This document shows positions 24,595 through 32,738 of a stretch of DNA of 64,000 nt, piece by piece. Each line of letters starts with the position of its first letter. Within the stretch, counting starts at the first letter, position 1. The DNA is taken from the NCBI GenBank assembly GCA_016717335.1, contig JADKFS010000001.1, positions 1,798,001 through 1,862,000 of the forward strand, read 5' to 3'. A model generated the notes under the pieces. It saw only the letters and a program-made list of their open reading frames with translations. It was not told the DNA's origin and made no database searches. The stretch is from Candidatus Ribeiella danica. Its GTDB lineage: Bacteria; Chloroflexota; Chloroflexia; Chloroflexales; Roseiflexaceae. The position numbers were made by a program, and so were the translations under genes.

Positions 24595-26328
24595 GTGAAC
24601 GTACAGAGCGTTGAGTCCGCCGCCAGCGACTTCCGCCGCGCGCGCAAGCGCGCCGCGATGCGCGACATCGTCGCCAGGCTGACCGGCCGGCCGGCCGATC
24701 TGCTGCCGTACGAGGAGGTTCGCCGCAAGCTCAGAGGCCACGTCAGCGGCCGGCGCGAGCTGCGCGATATCCCGCTCGACGCGATCGTCGGCAGCGTCGG
24801 CCGCTACACCGACTTCACGCGCGACTTCCTGCCGCGCAACAATAGCGCCGGCGCGCGCTGGGCCGGCGTCAAGCGCGCGGTGGACCAGCTCACCGGCGTC
24901 CCGCCGATCGAGGTCTACCGGATCGGCCAGGCCTACTTCGTGCTCGACGGCAACCACCGCGTGTCGGTCGCGCGCGAGAACGGCGCGAGCTCCATCCAGG
25001 CCTACGTGACCCCGGTCGACACGCGGGTGCCGCTCACGCCCGATGTCTCGCCCGACGACCTGATCGTGAAGGCGGAGTACGCCGACTTTCTGGAGGCGAC
25101 CCGCCTGGACGAGCTGCGCCCCGACGCCGACCTGAGCGTGACCGCCGCGGGCCAGTACTCCCGGCTGGAGCAGCAGATCGAGCAGCGGCGGGCCGAGCTG
25201 GCGCGCCAGCTCGGCCGCGAGGTCGCGCTCGACGAGGCCGCCGCCGACTGGTACGACGCGACCTACCTGCCGGTCGTGCAGGCCATCCGCGAGCAGGGGA
25301 TCATGCACGACTTCCCGGGCCGGACCGAGGCCGACCTGTACCTGTGGATCGCCGAGCACCACGCCGCGCTCGAGCAGGCGCTCGGCTGGAAGATCAATGC
25401 CAGCCAGGCGATCGACGACCTGGCGACCCAGCACAGCCAGCAGCCGCGCCGGGTGGTCGCGCGCCTGGGCGAGCGGCTGCTCGACGCGATGACGCCCAAT
25501 GTCCTGGATACCGGGCCGGCGCCGGGCTCGTGGCGGCAGGGGCGCCACGCCTCGCCGCAGGCCGATCGGCTGATCTCCGATCTGCTGGTCGCGATCAGCG
25601 GCGAAGCGGCCGGCTGGCAGGCGCTCGACCAGGCGCTGTTCGTCGCGCGGCGCGAGGGCGCCCGGCTGGCCGGGCTGCACGTCGTCGCATCGGCCGAGGC
25701 GCGCGACAGCGCCGCGACCCAGGCGGTCCGCGCCGAGTTCGACCGGCGCTGCGCCGCGGCGGGCGTGACCGGCAGCCTGGCGGTCGAGGTCGGCGAGGTC
25801 GCGCGCGTGATCTGCGACCGCGCCAGGTGGACCGACCTGGTGGTCGTCAGCCTGTCGTACCCGCCCGGCGTCGAGCCGATCGCGCGGCTGCGATCGGGCT
25901 TTCGCTCGCTCATCCAGCGCTGCCCGCGGCCGATTCTGGCGGTGCCGAGCGCGAATCTCGGCGTCGCCAGGGCGCTGCTGCCCTACGACGGCAGCCCCAA
26001 GTCCGAGGAGGCGCTGTTCGCCGCCACCTACCTGGCGCTGCGCTGGGGGCTGGAGCTGGACGTCCTGACGGTGATCGAGGGCGAGCAGATCGACGCCGCC
26101 GCCCAGGAGCGCGCGCGCCGCTACCTGGAGGAGCACGCGGTGCAGGCGACCTACCATATCAGGCCCGGCCCGGTCGCCGAGACGATCCTGCAGACCGCCG
26201 AGGAGCAGCAGAGCGACGCGATCGTGATCGGCGGCTACGGCTTCAACCCGCTGCTCGAGATCGTGCTGGGCAGCGCCGTCGACCAGGTGCTGCGCGAGAG
26301 CCGCCGGCTGGTGCTGCTGTGCCGCTAA
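24595..26328 (+). CDS. Universal stress protein with N-terminal ParB/sulfiredoxin-like domain
   Basis: GTG 24595 is the start supported by GGAGGGC; the open frame before it is repeat DNA. The 577-residue protein has an N-terminal region with FVLDGNHRVSVARENG at about residues 117-132, a motif of ParB/Srx-fold nucleases (the GxxRH-like element). A middle region (170-290) contains a DUF4032-like helical segment. Two UspA domains follow: about residues 320-445, and about 445-577 with the ATP-binding loop GGYGFNPLLEIVLGS. Such fusions occur in Chloroflexota; the activity of the N-terminal domain is unknown. MscS follows after 106 bp, suggesting an osmotic or energy-stress role. Confidence 0.8.
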   Translation: MNVQSVESAASDFRRARKRAAMRDIVARLTGRPADLLPYEEVRRKLRGHVSGRRELRDIPLDAIVGSVGRYTDFTRDFLPRNNSAGARWAGVKRAVDQLTGVPPIEVYRIGQAYFVLDGNHRVSVARENGASSIQAYVTPVDTRVPLTPDVSPDDLIVKAEYADFLEATRLDELRPDADLSVTAAGQYSRLEQQIEQRRAELARQLGREVALDEAAADWYDATYLPVVQAIREQGIMHDFPGRTEADLYLWIAEHHAALEQALGWKINASQAIDDLATQHSQQPRRVVARLGERLLDAMTPNVLDTGPAPGSWRQGRHASPQADRLISDLLVAISGEAAGWQALDQALFVARREGARLAGLHVVASAEARDSAATQAVRAEFDRRCAAAGVTGSLAVEVGEVARVICDRARWTDLVVVSLSYPPGVEPIARLRSGFRSLIQRCPRPILAVPSANLGVARALLPYDGSPKSEEALFAATYLALRWGLELDVLTVIEGEQIDAAAQERARRYLEEHAVQATYHIRPGPVAETILQTAEEQQSDAIVIGGYGFNPLLEIVLGSAVDQVLRESRRLVLLCR

Positions 26329-26335
26329 GGTTTTG

Positions 26336-26376
26336 GGTGGGGTTTGAGGGCGGCGTAGCCGCCCTCAAACCCCACC
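26336..26376. terminator. Perfect 19-bp inverted repeat after usp (core-type hairpin)
   Basis: Arms GGTGGGGTTTGAGGGCGGC with loop GTA. It stands 8 bp after the usp stop and has no T-tract. It resembles the core arms of the cloverleaf modules without their flanks. A second, imperfect inverted repeat (CTTGGGAGCTATCGAGGG / CCCCTCGGTAGCTCCCCAAG) fills 26377-26425, up to the mscS ribosome site. Confidence 0.7.
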
Positions 26377-26434
26377 TTGGGAGCTATCGAGGGATCTTCG
26401 GCCCCTCGGTAGCTCCCCAAGAAGAACGACGATC

Positions 26435-27298
26435 ATGCTAAACGACCTATTCACCAGCATCCTGGCCGCGCTGCTGAGCTTCACGATCTACCTGCTGGCC
26501 GGCGCGGTGATCTTTCTGTTCTTCTTCCTGGTGGGCCGGCTGCTGGCCTGGGGTGTCTTGCGCTTCGCGCAGTACCGCGCGCGGATGCGCGGCCGCCAGC
26601 TCAGCGCCCAGCGCATCGCCACCCTGCACGGCCTGGCGCACTCGCTCATGAACGGCCTGGCGGCGCTGCTCACGCTGATCTTCATCCTCGGCCAGTTCAT
26701 CCCCGCCGGCTCGGTCGCCACCACCCTCGGCCTGTTCAGCGCCGGGATCGGCTTCGCCGCGCGCCCGTTCCTCAGCGACGTGCTGGGCGGGATCGTCCTG
26801 CTGCTGAAGGACCAGTTCGCGCTGGGCGAGAAGGTCGAGATCGGCGACCGGATCGTGATCGGCGTGGTCGAGCGGGTCGGGCTGACCAGCACGCAGCTGC
26901 GCGGCGATGCCGGCGAGCTGTGGATCGTGCCGAACGGCGACGTGCGGACGATCCGCAACTTCTCGCGCGGCAGCTTCTCGCCGGCCAACCTGCGGCTGAC
27001 GCTGCCGACCAGCCGGCTGGGCGAGGCGATCGAGATCCTGCAGACGATCATCGCCGACCCTGGGCGCGACGTGATCGAGCCGCCCGAGATCATCAGCGAG
27101 GCGGGCGAGATCGGCGAGACGACCACGCTGACGCTCAAGGTCAGGGCGCGCCACGGCGCCGCGCAGCACGTGCGCCGCCGGCTGCTGGCGCGCCTGCAGC
27201 ACGAGCTGGACGAGCGCCAGATCATCAGCCGGGCCCACCCGGCCGACGGCCACGGCGAGCCCGATGTAGGCGCGCTCCACGAGGGCGCGCGCGTGTGA
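26435..27298 (+). CDS. Small-conductance mechanosensitive channel, MscS family
   Basis: The 287-residue protein has three TM helices at about 7-40, 65-95 and 97-125. The pore helix TM3 contains the small-residue pattern GLFSAGIGFAARPFLSDVLGG, the MscS hallmark. The beta domain follows with FALGEKVEIGDRI and VPNGDVRTIRNFSRG at about 125-195. It opens on membrane tension to release solutes. MscL lies 135 bp further on the same strand, so low- and high-threshold valves are grouped. Confidence 0.93.
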   Translation: MLNDLFTSILAALLSFTIYLLAGAVIFLFFFLVGRLLAWGVLRFAQYRARMRGRQLSAQRIATLHGLAHSLMNGLAALLTLIFILGQFIPAGSVATTLGLFSAGIGFAARPFLSDVLGGIVLLLKDQFALGEKVEIGDRIVIGVVERVGLTSTQLRGDAGELWIVPNGDVRTIRNFSRGSFSPANLRLTLPTSRLGEAIEILQTIIADPGRDVIEPPEIISEAGEIGETTTLTLKVRARHGAAQHVRRRLLARLQHELDERQIISRAHPADGHGEPDVGALHEGARV

Positions 27299-27433
27299 AA
27301 GGAGGTGCCTTAGCCAAGGTTTCGCTACCTCCCGACCCAAAACTACCAGGTGACATTTTCGCAGATCGCTCGTCTTTTGTACCAGGGCCGGCCAGGTCGC
27401 CGGCAGACGCTAGCATCGAAAGGGGAGCAGAGC

Positions 27434-27811
27434 ATGTTCAAAGGGTTCCGCGACTTCCTGCTACGCGGGAATGTGGTCGATCTGGCCGTCGCCGTGATCA
27501 TCGGCGCGGCGTTTGGCGCGGTGGTGAATTCGCTGGTGAAGGATGTGTTCACGCCAATCATCGGGGCGATCGGCGGGCAGCCCGACTTCGCGGCCGTCAC
27601 GCTCGGGCCGATTATGATCGGCAATTTTCTCAACAGCGTGATCGCCTTCCTGATCATCGCCGCGGCGGTCTACTATGTAATCATCCTGCCGATCAACCGT
27701 ATCACGGCGATGCGCGCGAAGCAGGCACCCCCCGCAGCGCCGCCCGCCCCGACCAAGGAGGAACTGCTGCTGACCGAGATCCGCGACATCCTCAGGTCGC
27801 AGCGCTCGTAG
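27434..27811 (+). CDS. mscL: Large-conductance mechanosensitive channel
   Basis: ATG 27434 gives a 125-residue protein with the conserved N-terminus FKGFRDFLLRGNVVDLAVAV and TM1 glycines (IIGAAFGAVVNSLV). TM2 at about 62-85 ends in LPINRI, then a Pro/Ala linker and a C-terminal helix EELLLTEIRDIL. Full length for MscL. It protects against hypo-osmotic lysis. The ribosome site is GGGGAGCAG. Confidence 0.97.
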   Translation: MFKGFRDFLLRGNVVDLAVAVIIGAAFGAVVNSLVKDVFTPIIGAIGGQPDFAAVTLGPIMIGNFLNSVIAFLIIAAAVYYVIILPINRITAMRAKQAPPAAPPAPTKEELLLTEIRDILRSQRS

Positions 27812-27868
27812 ACGCGGCTGGCCACGCTCGATAATCGCCGTCCACTCGCAACGTACAAGGAGGCCACG

Positions 27869-28267
27869 ATGTCTCACAAAATCGGGGAGATCAAAGATCT
27901 GGACACCGAGATCCAGGCGAAGCTCATCGCGGCGGGGATCACCACGGTGGAGCATCTGCTGGAGCAGTCGGCGACGCCGGCAGCGCGCGCGACGCTTGCC
28001 AAGCAGCTGGAGGTGAGCGGCAGCCAGCTCACCGAATGGATCAACCGCGCCGACCTCATGCGGCTCAAGGGCGTCGGCACCGAGATGGCCAACCTGCTTG
28101 AGGAGTGCGGGGTCGACTCCTGCAAGGAGCTGCAGCACCGCGTGGCCGAGAACCTGTCCGCGAAGCTGAAAGCCACCAACGACGAGAAGAAGATCACCCA
28201 CCACGCGCCTTCGCTAGCCCAGGTCGAGGCGTGGATCGCCGAGGCCGCCGGCTTCGCGGCGGCCTAG
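27869..28267 (+). CDS. DUF4332-domain helix-hairpin-helix protein
   Basis: The 132-residue protein (ATG 27869, GGAGGCC upstream) repeats a helix-hairpin-helix motif twice: GIT(T)VEHLLEQ at about 23-33 and LKGVGTEMANLLEECGVDS at about 69-87. This is the DUF4332 pattern, related to HhH domains of DNA polymerase beta and Rad51-type proteins. It probably binds nucleic acid, but the role is unknown. It lies 57 bp after mscL. Confidence 0.85.
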   Translation: MSHKIGEIKDLDTEIQAKLIAAGITTVEHLLEQSATPAARATLAKQLEVSGSQLTEWINRADLMRLKGVGTEMANLLEECGVDSCKELQHRVAENLSAKLKATNDEKKITHHAPSLAQVEAWIAEAAGFAAA

Positions 28268-28274
28268 CTCGTCC

Positions 28275-28400
28275 TCACCTCACCTCGCCCCGACCCCCGC
28301 CCCTGCCAGGGACGGGGGTCGTTTTTGTCACCAGCGCAGCCTGGTGCCAAAGCAATATCCCCCTCTCCCGGCTGGCAGAGGGGGGCAGGGGGGCGAGGGT
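28275..28400. repeat. Degraded cloverleaf-like module D
   Basis: CCCCGCCCCTGCCAGGGACGG arm, a short core CACCAGcgcagCCTGGTG, and CCCTCTCCCggctggcAGAGGGG arm. It is between convergent stops (28267 and 28425). The core is reduced to about 6 bp. Confidence 0.5.
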
Positions 28401-28424
28401 TAACAGTGACCGCCACAGGCGGAC

Positions 28425-29954
28425 TCAACCGCGCCGCGGCTCGCCGTAGCGGCGGGCGCGGCGCCGCGCTACAAGCCCCCCGGCGCCGAGCAGCAGCCCG
28501 AGCGCGACCAGCGCCGCCAGCGGCGCGCCGGGGCCGTCGCCGGTGTTCGGCAGCGAGGCCGGTTGGCCGCCGGACGCGGTCGGCTGGCCGCCCGGGCTCT
28601 GGCTGAAGTCGAACGCGCTGAGCATATTGCCGGTCTGCGCCTCGCGCGTGCCCAGCGGCGCGAGCCCGTAGCGGCCCTCGATGAAGGCCAGGATCGAGGT
28701 CGTGTCCATCGGCGAGTGGTCGACGTAGCCCTTCCTGGCGTAGGGCGAGATGATCAGCGCCGGGACGCGCGAGCCGGGGCCCCACTGGTCCATCTTGGGC
28801 GGCGCGACATGGTCCCAGAACCCGCCGTTCTCGTCGTACGTGACGATGATCGCCATATCCTTCCAGGCCGGGCTCTTCTGGAGCAGGTCGATCAGCTCGG
28901 CGACGTGCCGCTCGCCGCGCGCGGTGTCGGTGTAGCCGGGGTGCTCGTTCTCTTCGCCGAGCGGCTTCACGAACGCGACCGCCGGCAGGGTGTTGGTCTG
29001 GATCGCGTTGTAGAGCTCGGACTCGTCCTTCAGGTGCTGCTGGCGGCCGGCCGTGCCGTCGCCGTAGTTCTGGAAGTAGGCGAACGGCTGGTGGTGGAAC
29101 TGGAACAGCTTATCGGGCCGCCCGGCCAGCGCGTCGTTCCAGCCGCCCGAGTACCATGCCCACGAGATACCCTTCTCATTCAGGCGGTCGCCGATCGTGG
29201 CCTTGGTCTGCGGCGGCACTAGGTGGTCGGCCGCGACGGTGGACGGGTGCGGCGCGTAGACCGTGAAGGAGGTGTTGATGCTGTAGCCGTCGGGCGTCAC
29301 GGCGCCGTCCTTGACCATCGCGCCCGTGCCGTCGACCTGCGCGACCATGTCGGCCGGCGCGTTTGGAAACGTCGGCGCGCAGGCGCAGACCAGCCAGATG
29401 TGGTTCAGGTACGACCCGCCGAACGCGCCGTGGAAGAAGTTGTCGGCCAGCGTGTACTGCCGGGCGTAGCTGTAGAGCGGCAGCCGGGTCGTCTCGTAGT
29501 AGCCCATCGTCAGGCCGGCCGCGTCGCTGACCGCCGCGAACTTATCCATCTTGCCGCCGTCGATCTGCATCTGCTCCTGGTAGAAACGATGCACCAGGTC
29601 GCCGGTCTGCTGGTTCAGCGGCACGAACTCGTCGATGTTGAACGGCTTGTTCGGCAGGTTGGCCGGGAAGCGCGCGTCGGGGCCGAGCGGCTTCACGCTG
29701 GTGTTGGTCGGCTGTGGCAAGGTCGCGTAGGGGGCGCCGCTCATGTCCACCTGGGTTGCGGCGGCGCCGGCGTTCAGCAGGCCGTTGGCGCCGGGAAAGC
29801 CGCCGTACAGGTTGTCGAAGGAGTGGTTCTCCAGATAGATGACGACGATGTGGTTGATCGGGTTGGCCGACTGGGCCATGGCCGGGCTTCCGACGCCGAC
29901 GAGCAAGCTCGCGATCATAAGCAGGACCGCGATCCACCGAGCTGGTCGAGCCAT
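28425..29954 (-). CDS. Extracellular phosphoesterase (acid phosphatase/phospholipase C-like, PF04185) with LPNTG sortase signal
   Basis: The start at ATG 29954 has GGAGAGAT upstream. Of 509 residues, the first 27 form a signal peptide ending AMA. The catalytic domain begins HIVVIYLENHSFDNLYGG, with the Glu/Asn metal-site motif of the family. TYDENGGFWDHVAPP (about 385-400) gives further metal ligands, and HSPMDTTSILAFIEGRYGL ends the fold. Residues about 468-472 are LPNTG, followed by a hydrophobic helix and RRRARR: a classic sortase wall-anchor signal. The enzyme is therefore outside the cell, attached to the wall. A phosphate-scavenging role is inferred. Confidence 0.9.
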   Translation of the reverse strand: MARPARWIAVLLMIASLLVGVGSPAMAQSANPINHIVVIYLENHSFDNLYGGFPGANGLLNAGAAATQVDMSGAPYATLPQPTNTSVKPLGPDARFPANLPNKPFNIDEFVPLNQQTGDLVHRFYQEQMQIDGGKMDKFAAVSDAAGLTMGYYETTRLPLYSYARQYTLADNFFHGAFGGSYLNHIWLVCACAPTFPNAPADMVAQVDGTGAMVKDGAVTPDGYSINTSFTVYAPHPSTVAADHLVPPQTKATIGDRLNEKGISWAWYSGGWNDALAGRPDKLFQFHHQPFAYFQNYGDGTAGRQQHLKDESELYNAIQTNTLPAVAFVKPLGEENEHPGYTDTARGERHVAELIDLLQKSPAWKDMAIIVTYDENGGFWDHVAPPKMDQWGPGSRVPALIISPYARKGYVDHSPMDTTSILAFIEGRYGLAPLGTREAQTGNMLSAFDFSQSPGGQPTASGGQPASLPNTGDGPGAPLAALVALGLLLGAGGLVARRRARRYGEPRRG

Positions 29955-30120
29955 GTCATCTCTCCTTATGCCTGTCCACGCCGCGTGCGCCAGTGCACGA
30001 TCGGCTCCTGGGGGATGCGGAGAGCGTAGCATAGAATATACCAACAGATGAGTTTCCTTATCCCCCTCTCTTCTTTCTCCCGCGGGGTGAGGCTTACAAG
30101 GGCTGGCTGGCGCCAAGATT

Positions 30121-30250
30121 ACCCTAGCCCCCGCGCCTACCAGGAGCGGAGATTAGTTCTGGCATCAGGCTGCGGCCGCTTCGCGGCCGCAGCCTGATGC
30201 CAAAAATAATACCCCCGCTCCCAGAATGGGAGCAGGGGGGTCAGGGGGGG
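30121..30250. repeat. Cloverleaf-like palindromic module E
   Basis: Core hairpin 30160-30202 with 20-bp arms (TGGCATCAGGCTGCGGCCGC) and TTC loop; arm CCGCTCCCagaatGGGAGCAGG at right; degraded arm CGCCTACCAGGAGCGG at left; outer CCCTAGCCCCCG / GGGGGGTCAGGG. It lies 14 bp after the FAH-family stop (30264, minus). Confidence 0.8.
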
Positions 30251-30263
30251 TGAAGGTGAATAT

Positions 30264-31136
30264 CTAAGCGTCCGCCGCGACGACGCGGTTGCGCAGGACG
30301 CCGATCCGGTCGATCTCGGCCTCGATCAGGTCGCCCGGCTTCATATACTCCGGGGGCGTGCGGCCCAGGCCGACCCCGCTGGGCGTTCCGGTCGAGACGA
30401 TCGTGCCCGGCTCGACCGTCTGGCCGAGCGAGAGCACCTCGATGATCGTCGGGATGTCGAAGATCAGGTCGCCGACGCTCGAGTCCTGGCGCGTCTCGCC
30501 GTTCAGCCGCAGCCGCAGGCCGAGCGCCGCCGGGTCGCCGATCTCGTCGGCGGTGACGATCCACGGCCCGGTCGGGCAGCCGCGGTCGAGGCTCTTGCCC
30601 TTCCAGAACTGCAGGTGCCGGCTCTGCAGGTCGCGCGCGGAGATATCGTTGAGGATCGTGTAGCCGAAGACGTAGTCGAGCGCGTCGGCCCGGCCGATGT
30701 TCTTGCCGCGGCGCCCGATCACGAAGGCCAGCTCAACCTCGTAGTCCAGCTGCCCGGTGACGCGCGGGTCGAGCGGGATGTCGTCGTCGGGGCCGCACAC
30801 GGTGGTGGCCGCCTTGGTGAAGAAGACCGGGTGCTTGGGCAATCGCGGCTCGCGGCCCTTGGCGATCTCGGACTCGTAGGCGTGCGCGACATAGTTCATC
30901 CCCAGGCAGATCACATCCTGGCGCAGTCGCGGGATCGGCGCAAGCAGCCGCACCGCGCCGAGCGGCAGCGTCGTGGCGGCGCGCTCCAGCGCCGCGCGGG
31001 CGCGCTCCAGCAGCTCGGGGCCGCCCTCGATCAGCGCGAGCATGCTCGGCGCGACGTCGTCGAGCGCGACGACCGTGTCGCCGCGCACCGCGCCCAGGCG
31101 GGCGCCGCTGCCGTCGTGGTACGTAACCAGGCGCAT
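30264..31136 (-). CDS. Fumarylacetoacetate hydrolase (FAH) family protein
   Basis: The 290-residue protein (ATG 31136) has an N-terminal domain with RLVTYHDGSGARLGAVRGD and the FAH fold from about residue 75. The metal-binding pattern DYEVELAFVIGRRGKN (about 132-147) and YTILNDISARDLQ (about 158-170) are present. PTGVPWIVT-type substrate loops correspond to CPTGPWIVTADEIGDP here. Members cleave C-C bonds or isomerise/decarboxylate acylpyruvates (for example 2-oxo-hept-3-ene-dioate). The exact reaction cannot be set. It is alone on its transcript. Confidence 0.93.
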   Translation of the reverse strand: MRLVTYHDGSGARLGAVRGDTVVALDDVAPSMLALIEGGPELLERARAALERAATTLPLGAVRLLAPIPRLRQDVICLGMNYVAHAYESEIAKGREPRLPKHPVFFTKAATTVCGPDDDIPLDPRVTGQLDYEVELAFVIGRRGKNIGRADALDYVFGYTILNDISARDLQSRHLQFWKGKSLDRGCPTGPWIVTADEIGDPAALGLRLRLNGETRQDSSVGDLIFDIPTIIEVLSLGQTVEPGTIVSTGTPSGVGLGRTPPEYMKPGDLIEAEIDRIGVLRNRVVAADA

Positions 31137-31261
31137 CGGGTTCTCCTCAGTTCGGTCTAGACGCGGATCACACAGGCGGGGGCGCCGCGTGCCTCACTGT
31201 GACACTTGGTCAATCGTACCACAGATCCAGGCGTGGGATGCGCGGCGTGGAGCTGGGCTGG

Positions 31262-31412
31262 CGGCAGCCTTCAGCCTTCAGCCTTCAGCCTTCAACGTTC
31301 AACGTTCAGCATTCAACATTCAGCCTTCAACGTTCAGCCTTCAGCCTTCAACGTTCAACGTTCAGCATTCAGCCTTCAACATTCAGCCTTCAGCCTTCAA
31401 CATTCAACGTTC
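31262..31412. repeat. TTCAGCC/TTCAACG/TTCAACA heptamer array
   Basis: About 21 uninterrupted heptamers fill this stretch. The right-hand units give the stop codon TGA and last residues (NVEC) of the patatin gene on the minus strand. Copies differ mainly at positions 5-7 of the unit. Confidence 0.9.
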
Positions 31413-32320
31413 GCGGTGGGCGTGGGCGGGGCGGCGCGCGGGCGGAACACCCCGCGCAGCGTCAGCGCCACGCGCGCGAGCGGGAGCGGGCGCGGCGCCG
31501 GCAGCGCGCTCAAGTAGTCCAGCGCGGAGCGCTCGCCCGCCTCGACCAGCGCCGCGCCGCGGCTGAAGTCGTTGTAGGTCAGGTTCTGGCCGACCGTCAG
31601 CCGGATATCGTGGACGGTGACGCCGCGCTGGTGGGCCAGGGCGACGGTGCGGCGCTCCTGCTCGTGCTGGCGGCTGAGCATCGCGTTGAGCGACGAGACC
31701 AGCGTGTGCAGCAGGCCGTACTTGCCGCCGGCCGTCATCTCGTCGACGATCTCAAGCGTGTAGATCGTGCGGGCGCCGCGCACGATCGCGTGCGAGAGCG
31801 GCAGGTTCGCCACGACCGCGCCGTCGACCAGCCACTCGTCGCGGTAGCGGTAGGGCGGGAAGAACGGCGGGATCGCGGTGCTGGCCAGAATCGCGTCGAG
31901 CAATGGCTCGGCCGGGTCGGCGCCGAAGAGCCGCAGCTGCCCGGTCGCGAGCGAGGTCGCCGTGACGATGCACGGGATCTGCAGATCCTTGAAGCGGCGC
32001 ACGTCGGGGGGGAGCGTCGAGAGCACGAAGCGGGCGAAGCTGCCCTGGCCGTGCAGGCTGCCCTGGCCGGTCAGGATGCGCCAGCCGGCCGTCAGCGGGT
32101 TGCCCGGGAACACGTCGGCGCGGCGGACTTGGGCCCAGCCCGCGGCCAGGCGCCGCGCGCCCGCGGCGGTCGGGTCGGCGGCCAGCGCGACGCCGTTGAG
32201 CGCGCCGACCGACGTTCCGACGATCAGGTCCGGGCGAATGCCGCGCTCCAGCAGCGCCTTGAGCGCGCCGGCCTGCAGCGCGCCGCGGTTCCCCCCGCCA
32301 CTCAGCACGAAAGCGATCAT
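31397..32320 (-). CDS. Patatin-like phospholipase
   Basis: The 307-residue protein has the oxyanion loop GGGNRGALQAGAL (about 8-20), the nucleophile elbow GTSVG (about 35-39) and DGA (about 167-169) for the Ser-Asp dyad. PF01734, lipid acyl hydrolase or esterase. No CD-NTase or other anti-phage partner is adjacent, so housekeeping lipid turnover is the default reading. The C-terminus runs into a heptamer array, so the last residues are probably repeat-derived. Confidence 0.93.
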   Translation of the reverse strand: MIAFVLSGGGNRGALQAGALKALLERGIRPDLIVGTSVGALNGVALAADPTAAGARRLAAGWAQVRRADVFPGNPLTAGWRILTGQGSLHGQGSFARFVLSTLPPDVRRFKDLQIPCIVTATSLATGQLRLFGADPAEPLLDAILASTAIPPFFPPYRYRDEWLVDGAVVANLPLSHAIVRGARTIYTLEIVDEMTAGGKYGLLHTLVSSLNAMLSRQHEQERRTVALAHQRGVTVHDIRLTVGQNLTYNDFSRGAALVEAGERSALDYLSALPAPRPLPLARVALTLRGVFRPRAAPPTPTANVEC

Positions 32321-32495
32321 TGTTGTGCTCCTCTGCTAGCCACCCCGTCGTGACAGTCGGGACACAAAGCCCCACATCGTGGCGATGTGGGGTGTTCAAT
32401 AGTACGCGCCGTGAACAATCTAGGCTTACAATCATCATAGCACGGGCCGGGGCAAGAATCAAGCCATTCTTCTGTGGCGCGTCGTCCCGCGCCGA

Positions 32496-32738
32496 ATCAC
32501 CCCACCCCCTGCCCCCGCCCCTGCCAGGGGCGGGGGTGGATAGTGGCTGTTGCGGCGGTTTCGGCCCTGCCGAAACCGCCGCAACAGCCAAGAATCCCTC
32601 CTCTCCCGTTTTGGGAGAGGGGCAGGGGGTGAGGGATTCCAGCGCATCTGCATTGCGTTCTGCAAAAACCACCCCCAAAAGGCCCCCTCTCCCATTCTGG
32701 GAGAGGGGGGCAGGGGGTGAGGGAATCGAGCGCCAGGC
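32496..32738. repeat. Cloverleaf-like palindromic module F plus a partial second copy
   Basis: Arm CCGCCCCTGCCAGGGGCGG, core hairpin 32544-32590 with 22-bp arms (TGGCTGTTGCGGCGGTTTCG...) and CCT loop, arm CTCTCCCgttttGGGAGAG, outer CACCCCACCCCCTGCC / GGGGCAGGGGGTGAGG. After 40 bp a further CTCTCCCattctGGGAGAG hairpin plus GGCAGGGGGTGAGGG occurs (about 32685-32722). The group lies directly after the stop of the substrate-binding/OmpA gene (minus). Confidence 0.85.

Noticed and set aside
31397..32320. Patatin as an anti-phage CBASS effector
   Set aside because: No cyclase, CapW or ubiquitin-like gene is adjacent, and the neighbours are an FAH-family enzyme and a lipoprotein.
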